Shown here one piece after another: positions 54,101-62,776 of a DNA stretch of 64,000 nt. Source of the stretch: Seriola aureovittata (lineage: Eukaryota > Chordata > Actinopteri > Carangiformes > Carangidae); NCBI RefSeq assembly GCF_021018895.1, contig NC_079364.1, forward strand, positions 5,480,401 through 5,544,400, given 5' to 3'. Position 1 is the first letter of the stretch; each line of letters opens with the position of its first letter. The position numbers and the translations under genes were made by a program. The notes under the pieces were generated by a model, which worked only from the letters and a program-made list of their open reading frames with translations, did no database searches and was not told the origin of the DNA.

Positions 54101-57100
54101 TAAATAGAAGATAGAAATGTAAATGGTGTTTTGAGCTACATGCTAATGCCAGCATGCTAACATACTGATGTTTAGCAGATATAATGTTAATCATAATAAT
54201 GTTTAGTGTGTTAGCATGTTAACATTCGCTAATTAGCACATAGCACAGTACAACTGAGGCTGATGGGAGCGTCATTAGTTTTACAGATATTTGGTTATAA
54301 ACCAGAATGTTGGACAAATACTAATTTTGATGATGATGACCAGATTATTATTATAATTCATCATGTGGGCACATGAATGTCTGAACCAAATTTAATGGCA
54401 CAGTGGCTGAGATTTTTTATTCAGAACCACAGATGTCAACCTCATGGCGATGCTAGAGGAAAAGTCAGGGGATCATCAAAGTCAGATTTGTCCTCTGAGG
54501 ATCATGAATGTTCAGACTTTTGTACCAATCTATCCAATATAGAAATCTCACCAGAAAACTGAAAACTTTGACCTAATGGTAGCACCGCATGACAACTCAG
54601 GGGATCAGAGTTACTCGGGTTCATCCTCTAAGGACCTTGAATGACATTTCATGGCAATCAAGCTAATAGTTGCTGAGATGTTTCAGGCAGGACGAACAGA
54701 CATAGAGCCATGCCAAAAGTATGGCTAAAAATAACGATAATATGGCGAATATATCAAGATCCAGAGGAAACTCAAGGTATAAGTACACCTATATACAAAT
54801 AGGTATATTAAAAAGACAGGTCCCTTCAGCGGCAGGGTTAACTCTCCACACAGTTCAGTGTCCTGCCTTTCTGTTCGCCTGCTGAGTGTGGAGCATGGAT
54901 GATGCTCTCTGCCAGCCATCTCTGCATCTCTGCCTCACTCAGAGAGCTTCTGTCTTCCTGTGCTTCAGTGATATCACCACATCAGGAGAGAGAGAAATAC
55001 ACCGTGACGAGGAGAGAGAGCGTGCCAACAGAAAGAGAGAGAGCGGAGGCTTCACAGCAGAGAAACAGTCTGAATCTGTGACAGACGCGAGACTGAAAGA
55101 AATATGGAAATTTGGGTTATTTATTAGCAAAGTTTAATTAGGTAATTAATGGAGGATGCTGAATTATTCATGGCATTTCCAGGAAAGCTAGAATAAAGCA
55201 GGACAATGAGAGTGAAATCACAGACTGTAATGATTCCTTTACTTGGAGGATGTTAGAAAGGTGATAGACCCGTTAGATATGTTAAATATTCCAGCTAAAA
55301 CAGGCCGCATGGAGCCACAGAGAAAACATGCTGGTGTGTGGTGTTAAAACAAGTGTAAGATCCAGGAGGCTGTCAATTTATGCACCCTAAGCGGATTGTG
55401 ATACCGAGACAATGACATAATGGGAAATTATGCAGAGCTACAACTACAAATTGCACAAGTTTAACTAACTCTAAGTGGCGCTGCTCGCATTTGAAATTCA
55501 TTCTACAAAAGCCAGTTGTGCTTAAAAATTCAAATGCACATTGAGAATGAATGAATGAACACCTGAATCTGCAGTTCATTTTATCAGTTGCATCATGCAG
55601 CTGTTTTCAGTGTTTCCATTACAAACAGCAGCAGGACAAAGTCAGAGAGCAGCTGGTGAACATAGTGGAGCGTTTAGCGGCTAGAGTTAGATATTTCCCT
55701 CAGGAGCTGGTGGAGACTAAAAACAGAGCTAATAGAGAGTACTGGACTTAGATTCATCAGGTGGACACAAACACGACTCCACGTGAATTATAATGTCACA
55801 CTGTAACTGCTAGATGTGTAAATAAGCAACTGTTTGTGAATCAGTTCACCACGCAACCTTAAAAGCTGATGGCTATTCCTTTAAATTTCTTAGGGGTTTA
55901 TTATCACCGCCTGTAACGTTCACGCCATTACTCTCACTAGAACCTTGTCTCAAACAGTCCTTCATTTCTTTGAAGGGCCACTCCACAGATTTTTTTTCAC
56001 ACATCAGGCTCGGTTGAGTCTTACTCAGCTGTTGTGTAATAGTTCTGTGGCTCCGGACGGAGGCACAGCGGATCCACATGTAGGATCCATCATTCTACAG
56101 ACTCTGACAGACTCTTTTTTTTTTTTTTTATCTGTCTCTCTTAAGTCCCTCATCTTTATGGAAGTGCAAGACTAAATCACTGGAGTACACCTTTAAGATA
56201 GATTTCTATCGACCACTGATTGATTATGAAATGTTTAGACACTGCTATTCGTGAAGCTTGTATATTACAAACATACACACAGCACCGATGTCAACAAACA
56301 GACGCACTTATTTCTACTCTTTACATAACGCTAGCAGCCGGAGACCCGTGTGGGAGGATAGATGTGCACCAAGATCTATCTGCTTTTTTAAAAGTCCTTG
56401 CTCAGAGCTCAGTGAACACTCAGTTCCATTTTTTCAGCTCAGTACATCCTCTCTCTCTTCTGAGCTGTTGTGTGACCCAACTAAGCTTCAGTATGTGCTG
56501 AATATGCCACAGTAAATTCTGGTGACACAAGTGTTTTCACTGTAAATACTGAGCATTGATCCAGAGAGCAGACACATTCACACACAGATCCACATCACCA
56601 CTGGCTCCATTCACTCCACACCGCGGGGCGTGATCTCATATTCCCCCAGCAGATAGTGTTGATTCTCACATTCGGCCCTCATTGATTCCCACCCTGACAT
56701 GCGGCCTGCATATGAGAGCCTGATCAATACAAGCTGTACCGTCTCCAGCTCCCCAGATATCATCCAAAGCATTTGTGGACAAAAGGGGACAATAGAGACG
56801 CCGCGAAGAAAGGACATGTTGTCAAACTCAGACTGAATGCAATCTGATCTTCTGTGTGTCAGAGCGACTGCAGACTGGCTGCAGGGGAACGGACATGGGC
56901 GATAAGATGATAGGCAGGCAGCAACATATTAAATCCCTCCGTCTATAGACTCTGATACCATCACGACTCAGAGCTGGCAATTACCGTCCCCATGCGACAA
57001 AAACAGATCGATGGTGGTGGACACGTGTCGCACAAACAACTTGTACTCGCTGGAACATAACTGCTGCAAAACAAGTTTGAACATAGTCTCAGAAATTTGA

Positions 57101-59531
57101 TGAACTCCGACTGACCTTTGACCTCTGCCGAAAACTGAGCGGTGTGCCTGGCCTCAAACAGCTGCAGCTCTTTGTTCAGGTCACAAACAGTCAGATCAAC
57201 ACTCCAGGAGCGCAAACCTGAAAAAACAAAAAGAACAAGAACAGTGCTCATCAAAAGTGGGACATACTCAGTATCTGACTGTGCTTCTTTTGACAGCACC
57301 TTTGTCATCAGAGAATCACCTGACTCACACCTATGGCCCTTTCTCTTAGTCAGTATCTGAGGTCCTCTGTCATTTTGTGCAGTCGGCTACTAAAAACCTT
57401 TAAAACTGATTCTAGATTGTGCATTTATACAGTAGGTGAATGGGAGTTGTTGTTCCTTTTGATACCTTGAATATCACGTTATCCTCAGTTTATAGTAAGT
57501 AAAATAACAATGCAACAACAATAACAACAGAGTGACCTCATGTCTAAACTAAACACTCACACATGTATCTCCATAGAAAAATTGGAGTTGTTGGTCTGAG
57601 AAGAATCTGTCACAAGGCTCCAGTTTTCACAGGGAGTTAGTGAAATAACTTTTACAACTAAAACAAAGGGGAAACAGTGGAAGTGTCTGACTGGGGGTGC
57701 ACGAAATATTCAGCAACACTGCCACATTTTACACACAGTAAATTAAGGTTTCGTGAAAATTATTATTTACAGATATCCAAAAACATGTTGAGGAATTTGG
57801 GGAGCTTGGGACTCAGCTTGATGCAGTATCATGGGATTTTGTTGATGGCTTTTACTCAAGTACTGTACTTAAATACAGATTTTAAGTGCTTGGGTATTTT
57901 CATTTTATGATACTTTATACTTCAACCTCACAATATGTCAAAGGAAAATGTTCTACTTTTTTCTTCCCCCGTCACATGGACCAAAGAAGGATCCAGTAAA
58001 TTTTGGTGTGGATCTGGTGAAAGGGGCAGAGAGGCGACAGCCAGGGCTGCAGGCATTATGTTTTCAGGTTGTCCATCCTTCATATTCTTGTCAACACAAC
58101 ATCTCAGGAACGCTGCGATGGAACTTATTCAAATTTGACACAAACATTTGCTTGGACTCAAGGACAAACCGATTAGATTTTGGTGTTCAAAGGTCAAGGT
58201 CACAGTGATCTCACATTCTTGTGAATGCAATATATCAGGAATGCCCAGAGGGAATTTCATTGGTGGTCAGAGGTCAAAGGTCAAGGTGACTGTGACCTCA
58301 CAAAACATGATTTTGGCCATAACTCACAAATTTATGCACTAATTATGACACAATCTAACTGAAATGTCTATAAGGATTAAATAAAGCGATGACATTTTAT
58401 ATCCAAATGGTCAAATTTCAACTTCACTGTGACATCATAATGTTCTGCAAATTATCGGCTATTATTCAATGCTGTAAATCAGGAAGGCGAGATTCTGACC
58501 ACATTTCCTGTAACTTGGGTGGTTGGCGGAGGGATACAACCACGAGGTAGTGATTCTAGTTTCTTCATATTTATGGTGTTAAGATCTATGACTTTGTACG
58601 ATTTGGCCTGGGCAGAGGTATTCGCTCACTCAGTGCAGGTCTACTTTCTTTTCAGATTAATATTTTTTCATGTAAAACATATGATGATCTTATAAAATAT
58701 GATGTAGAACTATATTGTTAAATTACCCAGTGGTGTATAAACTACCTAGAGCTGGCTCCACATTGACAAACTGTAACAATAAAATGCTGCTTTCATGTAT
58801 TAATCAGTAACAATAAACAATTTATCAAACAGTACAGAAAATATCAAATTGAAAGGAGCCATTCTGCGTAATGAATACTGCTGGTTTCCTGTACTATTAC
58901 TTTACTAACATGTTGAAATCAGGACTTTTACCCGGAGTCTTTTATATGATGATGTTTGTAGTTTTAATTTAGTGAAGGATCAGTAATAATTCTTCCTCTT
59001 CTTGACAGCTTATAAGAAACTGAAGCCTTTTTCTGACAATATCAAAGTGTCGGGGATTGAAGCTGCCACATTTTACGAATATTGGATGACTGGCATAACG
59101 TTTTTATGTTAGAAAATTTAAACTTTCAGATATCTGAATCTGCTTAAAAGTACTTTTTTTCTGACAGTTAGGGTTAAGCTTTTAGTGAATTTAACATGTT
59201 AATGGTTTCTCTGCTCAGACTTAGAAGTTACTCCCTGCAGCCTCTGGGCGTCTGACCGCTCCTCTGCTGACCTACCTTGTGAGATCTGTGTCCTGGCAGT
59301 GTCGAGGTGATAGCTGCTGGAAATCTCTCCGAACACAATCAGCATGCGATAGTTTCTGTGCTGGAATGCAGCTGCGGCGTGGTGCTGTCCATGGTGCTGA
59401 ACGGACTCCTCCGGCTCCGCTCGCTCCACTGAGGCAGCTGCTGCGGTGGGGATTTCCATGGTAACAGTGCCACCAGTGGATACTGAGCCCTTTTCCATCT
59501 CCATGACAACTGCATCCGGAGCAAGCACCAT
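22321..59531 (-). CDS. MAP1A: MAP1A, complete gene (microtubule-associated protein 1A)
   Basis: MAP1A binds and stabilises microtubules, mainly in mature neuronal dendrites. Its precursor is cut into a heavy chain and light chain LC2. Seven coding exons (59276-59531, 57116-57217, 31757-31839, 30829-30969, 23707-30715, 23376-23602, 22321-22476) join in phase into 7974 nt, 2657 residues. The start is the first ATG in frame. Residues about 63-150 match the MAP1B-like N-terminus (LIVFGEIS; SDVLETVVLVNPSEE). From Met249 (MDGVAEFTEYVSETVDVPSS), where the human short form begins, comes the conserved metallo-beta-lactamase-like region (SKPCCYIFPGGRGDSALFAV, LLTHIGADNLPGING). A Lys/Glu-rich microtubule-binding stretch (KKDKEKKEIKKEK type) lies near residues 570-760, followed by a long acidic disordered region. 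The LC2 domain ends VVMQDESFPACKIEF. Paralogue choice rests on this ending, the MDGVAEF start and the PPIP5K1 neighbour. Confidence 0.97.
23376..23602 (-). CDS. MAP1A: MAP1A exon 6 (LC2 domain)
   Basis: Encodes GSQKSGSAAAPGLPIYVDLA, YIPNHCSAKNVDQEFFKRIR, SAYYVVSGNDAASGEPSRGV and LDALLDGKAQWGSNLQ. This is the conserved light-chain core. Acceptor CTCTCAG and donor CAG|GTAACA are clear, and phase 1 entry fits exon 5. The 899-bp intron 22477-23375 holds no recognised feature. Confidence 0.97.
23707..30715 (-). CDS. MAP1A: MAP1A exon 5 (giant central exon)
   Basis: A 7009-nt exon encoding residues 195-2531, as in other MAP1 genes where one exon carries most of the protein. In order: SLGQSQEQQPLQNLLEYRLN linker, Met249 (short-form start), the metallo-beta-lactamase-like region to about residue 550, and the Lys-rich microtubule-binding stretch. 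Then come the MAP1-typical block with ETEQTISDEEIHEE near residue 960, Ser/Pro-rich repeats, an acidic tract at 26181-26280, and DLSPSFINPS near residue 2274. The last is the conserved surroundings of the heavy/light chain cut, which would fall at Leu2274-Ser2275 by analogy with MAP1B (inference). The Glu/Asp-Lys-Asp (EQKD) repeats of human MAP1A are absent. Both splice junctions are canonical and the length fits phase 0 to 1. Confidence 0.97.
26181..26280 (-). repeat. MAP1A: Coding GAG/GAT repeat: acidic tract in MAP1A
   Basis: CCT/CAT triplets on the + strand encode about 30 almost wholly acidic residues (DEDEEEDEEEEEEEEEEEDE) near residues 1673-1706. The tract is an impure triplet repeat, so its length probably varies between individuals. 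A smaller coding repeat (EASEASEASE) lies at about 27245-27285. Confidence 0.9.
30829..30969 (-). CDS. MAP1A: MAP1A exon 4
   Basis: A 47-codon, phase 0/0 exon encoding IRSLITDLAGNKLLILSGQS, SEQGGDILLQGGAFTWQHFS and DIISNPQ. It aligns with MAP1B MITDAARHKLLVLTGQ. The introns on each side are short (113 bp and 787 bp). Confidence 0.95.
31757..31839 (-). CDS. MAP1A: MAP1A exon 3
   Basis: An 83-nt exon encoding QRILQYQSDVLETVVLVNPS and EETVASE after a split Gly codon. It is nearly identical to MAP1B SDVLETVVLINPS. Acceptor is CCCGAAG and donor is GAG|GTGAGT. It is 25 kb from exon 2. Confidence 0.95.
32369..32545 (-). repeat. Dispersed repeat family 1, copy 2 (inverted)
   Basis: Contains GAGGCTGATGGGTATGTGAT and CCAAAGTACTGGACAAAC. 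It matches 54262-54340 (GAGGCTGATGGGAGCGTCAT, GTTGGACAAATAC). It is in the opposite orientation to copy 1. Confidence 0.6.
32936..32960 (+). repeat. C-rich homopolymer tract
   Basis: C runs broken only by single Ts. On the transcribed strand it is G-rich with several G runs, so a G-quadruplex is possible. Confidence 0.85.
34843..35085 (+). repeat. Dispersed repeat family 2, copy 2
   Basis: Contains AAAGCTGTAACTGATG, CTAAACGATTAATCGTTTGG and ACAAATGAGAAGCTGGAGCT. It is the best-preserved copy of the family in the window and is followed by a CA/AC microsatellite at about 35103-35118. Confidence 0.65.
35180..35710. other. Unassigned GC-richer block with overlapping open frames
   Basis: Open frames of roughly 100-135 codons exist on both strands here. 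None shows a domain I recognise and none has matching splice sites, and the frames overlap one another, which argues against real coding. It may be an old transposable element fragment. Confidence 0.3.
36775..36822. repeat. Perfect hairpin: 21-bp arms, 6-nt loop
   Basis: Left arm 36775-36795 begins ATGGTTTGAGGACAGCC. The right arm 36802-36822 is its exact reverse complement and the loop is AGGACC. It lies in MAP1A intron 2. Pairing does not clearly extend beyond the 21 bp. Confidence 0.95.
39085..39245 (+). repeat. Dispersed repeat family 2, diverged copy 3
   Basis: AT-rich with GGCTGCAAATAGTTGGCAGC, TGATTAACTTCATTACTGAT and TTAATGGCTTTAACTC. It resembles the family's terminal region and is weakly supported. 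Confidence 0.4.
40428..40785 (+). repeat. Dispersed repeat family 2, copy 4
   Basis: Begins GTAGAGCCGCAACTGACGAT and contains TTGATTAATCAATTAGTCAG and ATGACAGAAAATGACATG. A hAT-like element follows at 40909, and more family-2-like sequence resumes after it at 41321. Confidence 0.55.
40909..41313. mobile_element. hAT-like MITE with target-site duplication, 405 bp
   Basis: The left end CAGTGGTTCTGAACC is mirrored by the right end, which reads CAGTGGTTCCCGACC on the other strand. Eight-base flanks AATTAACA (40901-40908) and GATTAACA (41314-41321) differ at one base, fitting a hAT 8-bp target duplication. It has no transposase, so it is a non-autonomous copy in MAP1A intron 2. Confidence 0.8.
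41321..41382 (+). repeat. Family 2 terminal fragment after the hAT-like element
   Basis: Contains AAAATAGTTGCAAATTAAT and TTTTCTGTCAGTTAACTAG, matching the usual 3' end of family 2. With 40428-40785 it suggests that the hAT-like element inserted into or next to an older family 2 copy. Confidence 0.45.
42822..43110 (-). other. MAP1A: Probable alternative first exon of MAP1A
   Basis: On the minus strand a GC-rich block ends CTGACGGACG|GTAAG, a good donor at 42821. It carries (GCA)15 at 42864-42908. Minus-strand CCAAT near 43113 and a TATA-like GATAAAAG near 43150 lie upstream. It sits in the large intron, in the right orientation to splice to exon 3, 4 or 5 and yield the short form starting at Met249, as the main human MAP1A does. 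The exon's 5' end is not determined, and no transcript evidence is available here. Confidence 0.45.
42864..42908 (+). repeat. (TGC)15, i.e. (CAG)15 on the MAP1A strand
   Basis: Fifteen perfect units. It reads as CAG/GCA on the minus strand, inside the probable alternative MAP1A first exon. Apparent poly-Leu, poly-Ala and poly-Ser frames come from this repeat. Confidence 0.97.
45670..45696 (+). repeat. (AC)n microsatellite
   Basis: Perfect AC run of about 13 units in MAP1A intron 2. Confidence 0.95.
46019..46370 (+). repeat. Dispersed repeat family 1, copy 3
   Basis: Contains GTCCACCACTGTGGTCCACA, AGTTAGCATTGTCATTTTGA and GTTAGCATGCTAACATGCTA. It has the family's typical head and its GCTAAC-rich tail, but lacks part of the middle. 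Confidence 0.6.
47322..47354 (+). repeat. (CA)n microsatellite
   Basis: Perfect CA run of about 16 units in MAP1A intron 2. Confidence 0.95.
48133..48177 (+). repeat. (GT)n microsatellite
   Basis: Perfect GT run of about 22 units in MAP1A intron 2. Confidence 0.95.
48445..48700 (+). repeat. Dispersed repeat family 1, copy 4
   Basis: Contains TTAGACGGATTGTCATGCAG, TAGATGTTCATGGTCCCTGG and AAGATGAATCCTACTGGCTT. The boundaries are approximate. Confidence 0.6.
49552..49597 (+). repeat. (TCC)n microsatellite
   Basis: CCT/TCC triplet run; purine-rich (GGA) on the MAP1A sense strand. Mirror-type polypurine sequence can form triplex DNA. Confidence 0.95.
50280..50740. other. Unassigned GC-rich block in MAP1A intron 2
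   Basis: GC-richer than its surroundings, with several overlapping open frames. The minus-strand one (50431-50643) has a hydrophobic start, YFAGLACLPVILKLLLVCAL, that would look like a membrane segment. There is no recognised homology and no clear splice pair. It could be a conserved non-coding element or a lone exon. Confidence 0.3.
51985..52420 (+). repeat. Dispersed repeat family 1, copy 5
   Basis: Contains TATGAAATTTTGTACGGACA, CTCTACTGCCACCATGAGGT and GATTTTTAGTGAAATGTCTC, then the tail up to ACAGCATCACTGTGGTG. It is nearly full-length for the family. Confidence 0.7.
53301..53480. mobile_element. Tc1/mariner-like remnant
   Basis: CAGAAAGTATTCAGACCCCT followed by AT-rich sequence resembles the end of Tc1-like elements that are frequent in fish. 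No transposase frame is present and no second end is evident. Confidence 0.4.
54121..54715 (-). repeat. Dispersed repeat family 1, copy 6 (inverted)
   Basis: Contains TGTTAGCATGTTAACATTCG, GAGGCTGATGGGAGCGTCAT and GATGCTAGAGGAAAAGTCAG in inverted order relative to copy 5. It ends in a part near 54660 (GATGTTTCAGGCAGGACGAA). Confidence 0.65.
55600..55800. mobile_element. Diverged relative of the 13717 MITE
   Basis: The block AGCTGGTGAACATAGTGGAG to TCATCAGGTGGACACAAAC matches, in inverted orientation, the middle of the MITE at 13717-14208 (CATTCATCAGGTGGACACAA on its other strand). The terminal repeats are not recognisable, so the limits are approximate. Confidence 0.5.
57116..57217 (-). CDS. 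MAP1A: MAP1A exon 2
   Basis: A 34-codon, phase 1/1 exon encoding LRSWSVDLTVCDLNKELQLF and EARHTAQFSAEVK with split Gly codons at both ends. It aligns with MAP1B IRSWDTNLIECNLDQELKLF. Acceptor is TTTTTCAG and donor is AAAG|GTCAGT. Confidence 0.94.
57846..57928 (-). repeat. Dispersed repeat fragment in MAP1A intron 1
   Basis: Contains TTTTACTCAAGTACTGTACT and ATGATACTTTATACTTCAAC. It is related to the fragments at 16484 and 17515, in inverted orientation. Confidence 0.5.
57960..58560 (+). repeat. Interspersed repeat with internal ~127-bp units
   Basis: Two units repeat a TTCTTGT(C/G)AA ... TCAGGAA ... pattern starting near 58086 and 58213. Each closes with GGTCAAGGTCA or GGTCAAAGGTCA and a TGACCT-like sequence. 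I recognise it as a common fish interspersed repeat of unknown class. It lies in MAP1A intron 1 (57218-59275); the rest of that intron shows nothing else. Confidence 0.6.
59276..59531 (-). CDS. MAP1A: MAP1A exon 1 (long-form start)
   Basis: Begins at the first in-frame ATG (59529-59531). It encodes MVLAPDAVVMEMEKGSVSTG, a low-complexity lead with SVERAEPEESVQHHGQHH, then RNYRMLIVFGEISSSYHLDT and ARTQISQ. The last part aligns with MAP1B FYLLVVVGEIVTEEHLRRAI. Donor is AAG|GTAGGT in phase 1. Exact start choice is inference, since nearby downstream Met codons (MEMEKG) also exist. Confidence 0.93.
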
Positions 59532-59584
59532 GACAATGCAGGATGAGGAGGGAGGAGTGGTGGGCGTGACTCCATGCTTGGTAA

Positions 59585-59645
59585 ATATGTGATTGGTTCG
59601 CAGGTTATGTGGCTATTTGATGTCACAACGTTTTATTGGACAAGA
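59585..59645 (-). promoter_or_regulatory. Candidate MAP1A long-form promoter elements
   Basis: On the minus strand, ACCAATC lies at about 59591-59597 and a CRE-like TGACATCA at about 59618-59625. Both are within 100 bp upstream of the first ATG. They rest on motif matches only, and the 5' UTR may begin elsewhere. Confidence 0.3.
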
Positions 59646-60837
59646 GGAAAAGAGGGATATGAAAATTTATGTTGATCATATTTTCTATATGACATGGCTG
59701 AAACACACTATCAGTGATGTGGACAATGGAGAGGGTGATGATGATGAAGAAGACAGTGAAGATGTTTTTATATGAACTATGTAACTGACAAATTATTTTT
59801 CAGTTTATTAAAAATCAAAGATCAAGAATCAAATGTGTGAAAACATCCACACGACTCTCAGTGAGCGCTTACAGCAGGGAATTGTTTTTAAAGATGATTT
59901 TTGGAGGTTACTGAGTGTCACCAGTGTCACAGTGTCACAGTTTTCCTCGTATTGTTCTGATTTTGAAATTCGCTGCCTGACAAAAGAGACTGAAAATAAG
60001 ATGTTTTGTGGCACACAAAGGTTCTATTTATATCAGTGTCACTGCAAGTACCAGGCAATGTGCTTTGGTTACTAAACTGACAGCTCTTTGTTCCCATCAG
60101 GAGTAAAAACAATGCCTCATCTGTGCAGAGTAACCGTGACAACAAAGGCTCACAGTCAGCAGAGGAAAGCTGTTATTTTAGGCTTTGCGAGACATTTGAA
60201 TAAACTCATTCTACAACACAAAAGCTGCAAGTTGTAAATACATTCAAAACAAATTGGGCAGTATAAATCTGTGTATGTGTGCACACTCAGTAACAGATTT
60301 AACCTGCCTCAGTGTACCACAGGACCAACCACCACAGCTGCACTCCTGATTGAAACTGATTCTGAAAAGTAACCTATGACTGATCATTTTAATGTTCATA
60401 CTACGGCGCTAAAAATATTTGCACTTGAGACTTCATGACAAATTTTCTATGGGGATGCTGATGGATGACAGTTGCCCTGCACTCCAAGTTGGAGCAAAGA
60501 GAAGGAACATACAAGGGTGGAGAAACTGCTTCTTTTGTTCTAGCATCTGCTGATATGAGACCTCTCTTGAGTTAGCAGCTGTTGTTAGACACATAATTTA
60601 AACTTATAGCCCCATTGAGGTTTTGTGATGGTTTTATCTTGAAGCTTTTTACCATGAACTTGCAATGCGTTATACACAAACTTCCTTCAGCATTATTTCA
60701 TTTACTCACTGTTAGAGTTTAATGAGAAGGTGATTGTCCAAAGGGTCTGAGGGAAAGTTGGTCAACATTACATTAATTATAAGATATACATAAAGATTTA
60801 AGCCACGAGCTTTTACCTATGCTATAGCACCAGGGAT

Positions 60838-61100
60838 CCAGTGTTGCTCAGTCTACCACTTTGGTCCACACATGTACAAACAGTCATGGTCACCAGAGGA
60901 TGATTGATTGATCGACTGGTTTCGGTGATCACCTGACTTTGTTTTATGGCAAAAATCCCTTAAAAACTAATGACGTTTCGATCAGTCTCAGCTGTACCAT
61001 ATGTTTATTCCTATTTAGCAAATCTTAGCATGCTAATGCCCTAAGCTAAGATGGTGAACATGGTTGTTAAACATCAGTATGTTAGCATTTTCAATGAGAC
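60838..61100 (+). repeat. Dispersed repeat family 1, copy 7
   Basis: Contains GTCTACCACTTTGGTCCACA, AACAGTCATGGTCACCAGAG and TTAGCATGCTAATGCCCTAA. It lies upstream of MAP1A. Confidence 0.6.
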
Positions 61101-61800
61101 TAGTGTGCATGTAGACTCTTGTGCAAAATGAGATTGAGTGTGTGCTGAAGTGCAGATTACAGTATATTTCACATCATCTGTCTTCCTGTTAATACAGTGT
61201 GTTTGGAGCATGAACCCACTGCTACTTGATAACCTGCTTTTTATCCTGCAAGATGATGGACGTGATGCTACTGGACGTCCCTCTGCAAAAGAAATCAAGG
61301 CAAGAATTTGACAGAATACAGAAATCTCTTCTTCTTTTCATTCTCACAACATAAATGTGATTAAAATGTCTTATTTTTAAGAAGAAACCTCTCCTAAAAA
61401 TGTAACTCTAATAGGAAAAGATACTGTATGATTAGTCTCAATCATTTAAATCTCCTCCTACATCAAGTAACTTTACATCCTGGGTTTTAATGGGTCTGTC
61501 GTCTGCTCTGTCCCTTTCAAAGCTGGCTCCTCTTCACATGTCCTGTTTTCCAGAGGCTTTGGTACTGTAGCTGTGGCTGATGTGCACTGACATCTCCTGC
61601 TGTGGTGATGGATGACAGTGGGCTTTAATTTGGCTCTTCCTTGAGAAAATCTCCCTCCTCGGGAAGATGTGTGTGTTACCAGGAGTGAGTCAGCACTCCA
61701 GAGCGTCTGCTGACCTCTGCTGGAAACACGGCGAGCTACAGGAGCACATTCCCTCCCTAATACATGTCCACAGTTTGCAAACCAAGAACCCAATTACAGA

Positions 61801-61828
61801 TAATAATAGTAATAATAATAATAATAAT
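61801..61828 (+). repeat. (AAT)n microsatellite
   Basis: AAT/TAA triplet run with one interruption. Confidence 0.9.
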
Positions 61829-62115
61829 CATTTCAGTTCAACTGCAAACAATTTGATAACAGATGAAATCAGCTCTCTTTGGAATCGCTGGAGAAGCATT
61901 GTTATAAATTAAACATAGAGTTTTTGTTTTAAATGAGGTTGTAAAAGATTATGAAATGAGACAATGACAAAGAAAATGTGTGATGTGACCTTATGAAAAT
62001 CTAATGATTAAACTGGCAAATGATTCTTATTGGCTCATTTAGCACCAATGTACATTCAGTTTAAAATCTTTATGTATGTTATATTAACATATAATAATAT
62101 TTTACAACCGTGTAT

Positions 62116-62130
62116 GGGGGGGGGGGGGGG
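62116..62130 (+). repeat. G15 homopolymer
   Basis: Fifteen consecutive Gs. The length is prone to sequencing error. Confidence 0.9.
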
Positions 62131-62639
62131 TCACTGAACACTTTAACTGTTGTCACTAAAAACTCTACTTGCTTTGACTGAGCTGGGCATATAAATTATT
62201 ATTTATTTTTACTTTCAAATCCCTCCGTTTTTTCGGTTTATTAACACACATTATGAAATTGATCTGCAAAGTTTAGGTCCAATTAGATGTAATCATGGAA
62301 TAAATTTGCCTTTAGAATAATACAAACGTGCCGTTTATATGAATTGGACATAGCTGGGTGACCGATTACAAATGCAAGAATTTCATATGTTTCAGTTTAA
62401 TTTGACTCTTTTCTATCACACGTAAAAACACTGAACGTCTGACAGTAGAATGTATTTTATTTCTTTGCTAAAAAAGTTATTCTGAAGTACAGTTTGGAAA
62501 AAATGCCGGAGTTAAATTTTAGTTTTTCTAAATGAATCTAATCGTAATGACGGTCCGTGTGAGGCAGCCGAGTTTGACTCCGGAGGAAATGAGCATGGTA
62601 TCTACATTAAAAAATGCCTTTGCATCTTTACGTGCCATG

Positions 62640-62776
62640 CGTGTGTATTCCACACCCTGACTCTCAGCAAAACAGAGGCAAGGGAGGACTGAGCGATGTT
62701 GGACGCGTTATTATTGCAACCAACGGGACAGTGAAACAAATTGGGAAAAGCCAAGCGCAGACATATTGATTTCCAA
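62640..62776 (+). other. Candidate first exon of an unidentified + strand gene
   Basis: A GC-richer stretch with several CpGs ends ATTTCCAAG|GTAAAGCTC, a fair donor. In human, TP53BP1 lies divergently upstream of MAP1A, so a + strand gene start is expected on this side. No TP53BP1 coding sequence is visible, so the identity is unknown. Confidence 0.25.

Larger units (their letters stand above)
31840..57115 (-). other. MAP1A intron 2, 25.3 kb
   Basis: The largest intron of the gene. It holds a probable internal first exon near 42.82-43.1 kb, at least ten dispersed repeat copies, a hAT-like element with target duplications, several microsatellites and a perfect 21-bp hairpin. Between listed items (for example 33000-34800, 37300-39000, 43200-44900, 47400-48100, 52500-53300, 56200-57100) I see only AT-rich intron sequence. 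Many short reading frames here lie in several frames at once and have no conserved product. Confidence 0.8.
59646..62640. other. Upstream flank of MAP1A
   Basis: AT-rich sequence with one family 1 repeat (60838-61100), an (AAT)n run (61801-61828) and a G15 tract (62116-62130). No exon was recognised. Additional 5' UTR exons of MAP1A could lie here unseen. Confidence 0.6.

Noticed and set aside
55860..56195. Possible MITE between CTTTAAA and CCTTTAAG
   Set aside because: Both edges contain TTTAA, but the adjoining bases are not inverted repeats of each other, so no element could be delimited.
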